A stretch of 64,000 nt of DNA from Mauremys mutica. Lineage: Eukaryota; Chordata; Testudines; Geoemydidae. This document shows, in pieces, positions 57,681-64,000 of the stretch. Where the stretch lies: contig NC_059073.1 in assembly GCF_020497125.1 (NCBI RefSeq), forward strand, positions 144,221,012-144,285,011. The letters run 5' to 3'. Made by a program: the position numbers and the translations under genes. Positions within the stretch are counted from its first letter, which is position 1, and each line of letters begins with the position of its first letter. The notes beneath the pieces are model-generated. The model saw only the letters and a list, made by a program, of their open reading frames with translations. It ran no database searches and was not told the DNA's origin.

Positions 57681-58375
57681 ATGTGGGGCATTGTGGGACA
57701 GCTCCTGTTGGCCACTACAAGTCGATGGAAGTAATGCAGTGTCTAGATCGACTGATACTGTGTCGACCTAACTACATCGACCGTGATTCTACGCAGCTTG
57801 GAGAGGTGGTGTTTTTAAGTTGGCGTAGTAAGGCAATTATGTCGGCAGGAGCAAAATTTAAGTGTAGACACATCCACGGGTAGGTCGACATAAGCTGCCT
57901 TGCATCCAGTGGAGGGCAATGAAAATGATCAGGGGGCTGGGGCACATGACTTACGAGGAGAAGCTGAGGGAACTGGGGTTATGTAGTCTGCAGAAGAGAA
58001 GAGTGGTGGGGGGGAGGTTGATAGTAGCCTTCAACTACTTGAAGGGGGATTCCAAAGAGGATGGAGCTCAGCTGTTCTCAGTGGTGGCAGATGACAGAGC
58101 AAGAAGCAATGGTCTCAAGTTGCAGTGGGGGAGGTCTATTAGGAAACACTATTTCACTAGGAGGGTGGTGAAGCACTGGAATGGGTTATCTAGGGAGGTG
58201 GTGGAATCTCCTTCCTTAGAGGTTTTTAAGGTCAGGCTTGACAAAGCCCTGGCTGAGATGATTTAGTTGGTGATTGGTCCTGCTTTGAGCAGGGGGTTAG
58301 ACTAGATACCTCCTGAGGTCCCTTCCAACCCTGATATTCTATGACTTAGCCGTGTAGTGTAGACTAGGCCATAGG
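57681..58375. mobile_element. MITE split by a CR1 fragment
   Basis: The left part (GGGGCATTGTGGGACAGCTC, AAGTCGATGGAAGTAATGCA, TAGGTCGACATAAGCTGCCT, TGCATC) and the right part (TTAGCCGTGTAGTGTAGACT, AGGCC) are the two sides of one element related, in inverse, to 11014. The CR1 at 57906 lies between them, so the MITE is the older insertion. Confidence 0.75.
57906..58347 (+). pseudogene. 5'-truncated CR1 LINE, C-terminal ORF2 and 3' end
   Basis: An open frame from about 57910 to TAG 58264-58266 encodes MKMIRGLGHMTYEEKLRELG, SLQKRRVVGGRLIVAFNYLK and, at the end, VVKHWNGLSREVVESPSLEV, FKVRLDKALAEMI. This is the conserved C-terminal end of CR1 ORF2. The short 3' UTR contains TGCTTTGAGCAGGGGGTTAG and ends CCAACCCTGATATTCTATGA, the standard CR1 tail. 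The copy is truncated at the 5' end, as most CR1 insertions are, and its remaining frame is undamaged, so it is young. Confidence 0.9.
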
Positions 58376-59344
58376 AACTTAAAGCTATGTACACCTGTTC
58401 GGGGCAGGTTATCGTTGCTTAATGAGGCACAGCCCTCTGACTTCAGGGAAGGGATAGTCACTATTATAACTATTTTCATGTCTAGAATGGAGTAAGTAAT
58501 TTGTACCTGGTACAAGAATGTAGTCTTTTTTTGTGACTTACTCAAATTTTATTAACAGTTCAGTGGTCTTCACTATTCAATGGAAATATTGGAATGTGTT
58601 TGCTGTATGGATTTGCTATTATAAACTTGAGCTACATTGCGATGGATCAGATAAGTTGCATGTTGGTGTCTCTGCTTCCTCATTGGATGAACCCAAAGAC
58701 AGAAATTCTTCCACGCAGGAACAGCTTTTCTGTACATATTCACACATGTAAATTGGAAATTCACTTCACAAACATGCATGCCAATAAAACTTGAATGAAT
58801 GAATATTTGTGGAAAGTGAACATAAGGAGTGTGAGCATGACCAAAGGGAATTTATTTTAAAAGTAAATGAATATTCATGTCAGGTTTTTGCATTAGTCAG
58901 CTAGCTCCTTCAATTTCTTTGTACAAAAATCTGAAACATAGGGGCATTGATTTAAATTTAATTGAGTTATAATCCACATTACTACTTTAGTATTGCCTAA
59001 ATTAACTGGTAAATGGGACAAAACACAAGTCCTTGTGCTGCCTCCAATAGCTGGTTACATCACCTGTTTGAAGTCTAGAGATTTCAATAGTATGTAAGCT
59101 CTGAAAAGGCTACTTTTGGGAGACTAGATGATGTAGGGCTGGTCATATAGTTTCAACTGTAGGTCACTGGTTCAACTGTAGTGCAGGGTGATGATGACCA
59201 AAGTATCTTCAGATCTGATGGCAAGGAATGGGTTGTCTCAGTTCTGTTGATAGATCCCCACCATTACAACTGGCAGGTACTGTTCCCTTTATTGGCAGTA
59301 CCAGTAGAATGGCCAAGTTTGAATGAAGACTGACCTCTCACCCT
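58376..59344. other. Intron; weak terminal-exon candidate examined
   Basis: TTTTATTAACAG at 58549-58560 is acceptor-like and is followed by a frame with a hydrophobic stretch (GMCLLYGFAIINLSYIAMDQ) and an AATAAA at 58782. Phase and sequence do not clearly continue the tetraspanin, and the missing loop cysteines would still need an exon. I do not call an exon. Confidence 0.3.
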
Positions 59345-59642
59345 TAGGATATATCTGCCCTGGAGGAGGAAAAACAAGGTGTGTTCTTAACTTGGGTTAA
59401 CTAACTGGTGTTAGCTAACTCTGGTTAAAATAGCACTGAAGACACAGCAACTCTGCTTTTAACTCGGGTTAGTAACTTGAGTTAAAGCCTGTTGAGCAGC
59501 CTGGGGTTGAATTCAAGTTGCTCACCCAAGTTGAAAGCCAAATTGCCCTGCCTTCCATGCTATTTTAACCTGAATTAGCGAATTCAGGCTAGCTAACTTG
59601 AGCTATGAAAACATCTTCTATTGCAATGTAGACTTACCCTTA
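59345..59642. mobile_element. MITE of AACTTGGGTTA palindromic type
   Basis: The left part AGGATATATCTGCCCTGGAG, TTAACTTGGGTTAACTAACT and the right part GCTAGCTAACTTGAGCTATG, TGCAATGTAGACTTACCCTT are inverted. Internal AACTCGGGTTAGTAACTTG and AACCTGAATTAGCG blocks are related repeats of the same motif. Confidence 0.68.
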
Positions 59643-60485
59643 AGTTTAAGTTGCATTAGCAAGTTATCAGGAAAGAAGTTTGCATTACACTTCAATGTGC
59701 TGTATTTATTCTTTTGAACAGAGGATTTCAGTCTCCAAGGCTCTCTATCAGAGCCCATAGTAAGCATTACATTCGGTGTGCGGAAATAAATGTGTGTGTA
59801 GATTTGAAATTCTCTCTGGCAATGATACAAATCAGGTGACAGCAAATACAAGCAGCTGAATAATAGACAGGATCTGAGACGGGGTCATTATCTATAAGTA
59901 CCTGCTTCCTAAATGAGTATTTGAGCCTGTTCTGTTAAAATCCCCCCCCCTCTGGATCAGGCTGTATGGTATGTCTCTGTGTGGTGTGATGCATCTCCTG
60001 GTTCTTCGCAAGATTTCATTGCTGACATTCAACATAGGCTTTTCCTTTTGTTGGAAAAAAACAGTTTGTTAGATGAAAGGAAAAATAAAACAACTGTAGC
60101 TGTATGCTTTTATGTGCAAGCAGATTAGCCATATGCAATGCGCTCTAGCTGAGCTTTGCAGTTTGACTAATGTTGAAAGGGAATAGCAAAGCAAAAAATC
60201 CTCTGATTTTCCCTTTTATTCTTCCTTTATGATGTATAAAGGCATTAAACTTTGTTTTCTAAAGAATAAAGAATTCTACTTGTTATTTACATTGCAAATA
60301 GAGTCATCTCTTCCTTTAGTGGAATACCTTGGCAAAAATCTTTGGGGGACCTACATCATATTGTCACCCAGGAACGTAACCTGAGTTTCCACCTTCCCTG
60401 TCCCGACCTGAGTGGAAAGAATCTATCTGACTTTCCTCCTCCTTTTGAGGAGGTGCTGCAACTACTAGGGCACAAAAAGAAAGAA
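59643..60485. other. Intron, nothing recognised
   Basis: AT-rich, mostly single-copy in appearance. No supported feature before the CR1 3' end. Confidence 0.4.
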
Positions 60486-60899
60486 CATAAGAAAGGCCAT
60501 ACTGGATCAGACCAAAGGTCCATCTAGCCCAGTGTCCTATCTGCCAACAGTGGCCAGTTGCCAGGTACCCCAGAGGGAATGAACAGACTTGGTAATCGTC
60601 AAGTGATCTTCTCCCTGTCGTCCATTCCCAGCTTCTGGCAAACAGAGGCTAGGGACACCATCCCTGCCCATCCTGGCTAATAGTCATTGATGGACCTATC
60701 CTCCATGAACTTATCTAGTTCTTTTTTTGAACCCTGTTATGGTCTTGGCCTTCACAACATCCTCTGGCAAGGAGTTCCACTGGTTCACTGTGCATTGTGT
60801 GGGGGGAAAAAAATACTACCTTTTGTTTGTTTTAAACCTGCTGCCTATTAATTTCATTTGGTGACACCTAGTTCTTGTGTTATGAGAAGGAGTAAATAA

Positions 60900-63400
60900 C
60901 ACTTCCTTACTTTGTCCACATTAGTCATGATTTTATAGACCTCTGTCATATCCCCCACCCCTTTTCATTTCTTTTTCAAGCTGAAAAGTCCCAGTCTTAT
61001 TAATCTCTCCTCGTATGGAAGCCGTTCCATAACCCCAATAATTTTTCTTGCTCTTTTCTGTACCTTTTCCAATTCCAATATATCTTTTTTGAGATGTGGG
61101 TGTACCATTAATTTATGTAGAGGCAGTATGATATTTTCTGTCTTATCCCTTTCTTAATGATTCTCAACATTCTGGTCACTTTTTTGACTGCCACTGCACT
61201 TTTCATGGATGTTTTCAGAGAACTATCCACAGTGACTCCAAGATCTCTTTCTTGAGTGGTAACAGCTAATTTAGACCCCATCATTTGATATGTATAGGTG
61301 AGATTGTTTTCCAATGTGCATAACTTTGCATTTATCTACATTGAATGTCATCTGCCATTCTGTTGCCCATTCACCCAGTTTTGTGAGATCCTTTTGTAGC
61401 TTTTCGCAGTCTGCTTGGGACTTAACTATCTTGAGTAGTTTTGTATCATCTGCAAATTTTGCCACTGTTTACCTCTTTTTCCAGATCATGTATGAATATG
61501 TTGAATAGGACTGGTCCCAGTATAGACCCCTGGAGGACACCACTATTTTACCTCTCTCCATTCTGAAAATTGACCATTTATTCCTACCCTTTGTTTCCTA
61601 TCTTTTAACCAGTTACCAACCCATGAAAGGACCTTCTGTCTTATTCCATGACAGCTTACTTTGTTTAAGAGCCTTTGGTGAGAGACTTTATCAAAGGCTT
61701 TTGTATCCACTGGATCCCCCTTGTCCACATGCTTGTTGATCCCCACAAAGAATTCTAGTAGATTGGTGAGGCATGATTTCCCTTTACAAAAACCATGTTG
61801 ACTCTTCCCCAACAAATTATGTTCCCCTGTGTATCTGACAATTTTGTTCTTTACTATTGTTTCAACCAGTTTGCCCAGTACTGAAGTCAGGCTTACCGGC
61901 TTGTAATTTCCAGGGTCACCTCTGGAGCCCTTTTCAAAAATTGGTGTCACATTAGCTATCCTCTAGTCATTTGGTACAGAAGCTGATTTAAATGATAGAT
62001 TACAAACTACAATTAGTAGTTCTGCAATTTCATATTTGAGTTCCTTCAGAACTCTTGGGTGAATACCATCTGGTCCTGGTGACTTATTACTGTTTAGTTG
62101 ATCAGTTTGTTCCAAAACCACCTCTAATGACACCTCAATCTGGGACAGTTCCTCAGATTTGTCACCTAAAAAGAATGGCTCAGGTTTGGGAATCTCACTC
62201 ACATCCTTGGCCATGAAGACCAATGTAAAGAATTTAGTTTCTCCGCAATGGCCTTATCATTCTTGAGTGCTCCTTTAGCATCTTTTGTCCAATGGCCCCA
62301 CTGGTTGTTTAGCAGGCTTCCTGCTTCTGATGTACTTAAAAAAAAATTGCTATTACTTTGTGAGTCTTTGGCTAGCTGTTCTTCACATTCTTTTTTGGCT
62401 TTCCTCATTATATTTTTACATTTCATTTGCCAGAGTTTTTGCTCCTTTCTGTTTTCCTCACTAGGATTTAACTTCCACTTTTTAAAGGATGCCTTTTTGT
62501 CTCTCACTGCTTCTTTTACTTTGTTGTGTAGCCACAGTGGCACTTTTTTGGTTCTCTTACTATGTTTTTTAATTAGGGGCATACATTTAAGTTGAGCCTC
62601 TATTATAGTGTCTTTTAAAAAGTTTCCATGCAGATTGTAGGGATTTCACTTTTGGTGCTGTCCCTTTTAATTTGTGTTTCACTAATGTCCTCATTTTTGT
62701 GTAGTCCCCCTTTCTGAAATTAAATGCTACTGTGTTGGACTGCTGTGGTGTTTTCCTGGCCACAGGGATGTTAAATTTAATTATATTCTGGTGACTACTA
62801 CCAAGCGGTCCAGCTATATTCACCTCTTGTACCAGATCCTGTGCTCCACTTAGGACTAAATCAAAAATTGCTTCTCCTCTTGTAGGTTCTAGGACTAGCT
62901 GCTCCAAGAAGCAGTTATTTAAGGTGTCAAGAAACTTTATCTCTACATCCCGTCCTGAGGTGACGTGTACCCAGTCAGTATGGGGATATTGAGTTTTTTA
63001 TTTTTATAGCCTCTCTAATCTCCCTGAGCATTTCACAGTCACTATCACCATCCTGGTCAGTAATATATCTCTACTGCTATATTCTTATCATTCAAGCATG
63101 GAATTACTATCCGTAGAGATTCTATGGTACAATTTGGTTCATTTAAGATTTTTACTTCATTTGATTCTACGCTTTCTTTCACATATAGTGCCACTCCCGC
63201 ACCAGCACGACCTGTTCTATCCTTCCGATTATATTTTGTATCCTGGTATTACTGTGTTCCATTGATTATCTTCATTCCACCAAGGTTCTGTGATGCCTAT
63301 TATATCCACATCCATGTTTAATATGAGGCACTCTAGTTCACCCATCTTACTATTTAGACTTCTACCTTTTGTATATAAGCACTTTTTAAAAACTTGTCAC
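60900..63400 (-). pseudogene. CR1 ORF2: endonuclease and reverse transcriptase, decayed
   Basis: Read on the minus strand from 63330: endonuclease-domain pieces (RKDRTGRAGAGVALYVKESV), then at 62907-62587 LVLEPTRGEAIFDLVLSG and VAFNFRKGDYTKMRTLV. Next, at 62582-62199, comes a basic linker with WLHNKVKEAVRDKKASFKKW, and at 62223-61963 NSNKSPGPDGIHPRVLKELK. RT follows at 61950-61543 with PIFEKGSRGDPGNYKPVSLT, GKSQHGFCKGKSCLTNLLEF and a damaged motif A (PVDTKAFDKVSHQRLL, lacking the usual YLDFQ), then FADDTKLLK (motif C) at about 61460 and KCKVMHIGK. Several frame changes and stops separate these pieces, so the protein cannot be made. The endonuclease would nick target DNA and the RT would copy CR1 RNA at the nick. 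Confidence 0.85.
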
Positions 63401-63606
63401 TTTTTAGCTGTCTGCCATTACATGATATAATTGAATGGGACTCTTTTTCATTTGACTGTTTCTCATCAGATCAAACCTGTATTTTACGATCTTCCACCCT
63501 CTCCTCCTTATTAGGACATAGAGAATCTCCATTAATAGAGTCTCCCCTAAGGGATGTCTCTATCCGAACCACATGCTCTTCTTCACGGTCAGCTTTCCCC
63601 CAGCCC

Positions 63607-63978
63607 TTAGTTTGAAAACTGCTTTATGACTTTTTTAATTTTAAGTGCCAGCAATCTGGTTTCAATTTGGTTTAGGTGGAGCCCATTTTTCCTGTATAGG
63701 CTCCCCCTTTCCCAAAAGTTTCCCCAGTTCCTAATCAATCTAAACCCCTCCTCCCTACACCATCGTCTCATCCATGCATTGAGACCCTGCAGTTCTGCCT
63801 GTCTAACTGGCCCTGTGCGTGGAACTGGAAGCATCTCAGAGAATGCTACCATGGAGGTCCTGGACTTCAATCTCTTACCTAGCAGCCTAAATTTGGCCTC
63901 CACAACTTCTCTCCTATCCTTCCCTATGTCATTGGTACCTACGTGGACCACGACTATTTCTCCTCCCCAGCAGTACAC
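63607..63978 (-). pseudogene. CR1 ORF1 C-terminal esterase-like (SGNH) domain
   Basis: The minus-strand frame of 123 residues contains IVVVHVGTNDIGKDRR (block III G-x-N-D type), MVAFSEMLPVPRTGP, a tryptophan-rich helix, and YRKNGLHLNQIETRLLALKI. The last matches the DGxHLN-type block V, with Asn where the catalytic Asp of SGNH hydrolases normally stands. CR1 and related LINEs carry such an esterase domain in ORF1 (known for the clade), thought to help membrane or RNP handling. The N-terminal part lies beyond the window edge or is interrupted. The Asn substitution suggests this copy is inactive or only structural. Confidence 0.78.
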
Positions 63979-64000
63979 ATAAGTCTATCTAGAGGTCTCG

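Larger units (their letters stand above)
60486..64000 (-). mobile_element. Near full-length CR1 LINE, running off the right edge
   Basis: The 3' tail on the minus strand ends ...GGTCTGATCCAGTATGGCCT, TTCTTATGTTC at about 60486. Moving leftward in element terms (rightward in coordinates) come the 3' UTR, ORF2 C terminus, RT, the region after the endonuclease, the endonuclease, and the ORF1 end at 63607-63978. More than 3.5 kb is present, unusual because most CR1 copies are truncated to a few hundred bases. ORF2 is broken by stops and frameshifts. The 5' end lies beyond the window. Confidence 0.88.

Noticed and set aside
58549..58795. Possible terminal tetraspanin exon with TM4-like hydrophobic stretch and AATAAA
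   Set aside because: No frame matches the family convincingly, and the two missing loop cysteines would have to lie in an exon that was not found.

Overview
The window is nuclear DNA from a vertebrate, almost certainly a turtle (Testudines, probably a cryptodire). Three kinds of evidence support this. (1) Three vertebrate-style coding exons with GT-AG splice sites lie far apart on the + strand. (2) The interspersed repeats are of kinds abundant in turtle genomes: CR1 LINEs ending in TATTCTATGA- or TTCTTATG-like tails, Penelope-type ends, hAT and GTCTACACT-ended MITEs, and solo LTRs with 5-bp target duplications. (3) Ancient MIR-like SINEs are present. No bacterial operon, phage, CRISPR array or tRNA/rRNA gene was seen.

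Host gene: three consecutive in-frame exons (298-372, 11885-11980, 34907-35020) encode the third membrane segment and the first part of the large extracellular loop of a C8-type tetraspanin that most resembles TSPAN15. The first exons lie left of the window. The exons for the end of the loop, TM4 and the tail were not found, so everything else is read as intron. The introns are at least 11.5 kb, 22.9 kb and more than 29 kb.

Mobile elements by region. 0-12 kb: hAT MITEs with perfect 8-bp duplications, a 2.1-kb MITE-like element, a solo LTR and a Penelope-derived hairpin. 12.75-18.85 kb: an apparently complete DIRS-type tyrosine-recombinase retrotransposon with three undamaged reading frames and its full set of inverted and internal complementary repeats. 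19-35 kb: CR1, MIR and MITE clusters, a Penelope-type end with a hammerhead ribozyme core, and a solo LTR. 35-46 kb: another solo LTR (35.9-37.0 kb), an autonomous hAT transposon (37.48-40.24 kb) with three frameshifts, nested MITEs and the endonuclease tail of an R2-like LINE. 47-58 kb: CR1 fragments, a Penelope copy retaining GIY-YIG coding sequence, and a solo LTR split by a 1.3-kb hAT element that may carry a captured host exon. 60.5-64 kb: a long reverse-strand CR1 with decayed ORF2 and an ORF1 esterase-like domain running off the right edge.

The most interesting items are the intact DIRS element (with an SR-rich Gag whose C-terminal half resembles the DIRS-derived domain of LAP2-alpha), the hammerhead-like cores in the Penelope-type repeats, and the hAT element with a possible captured exon. 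Everything was read by eye. Family names rest on motif recognition, not database searches.
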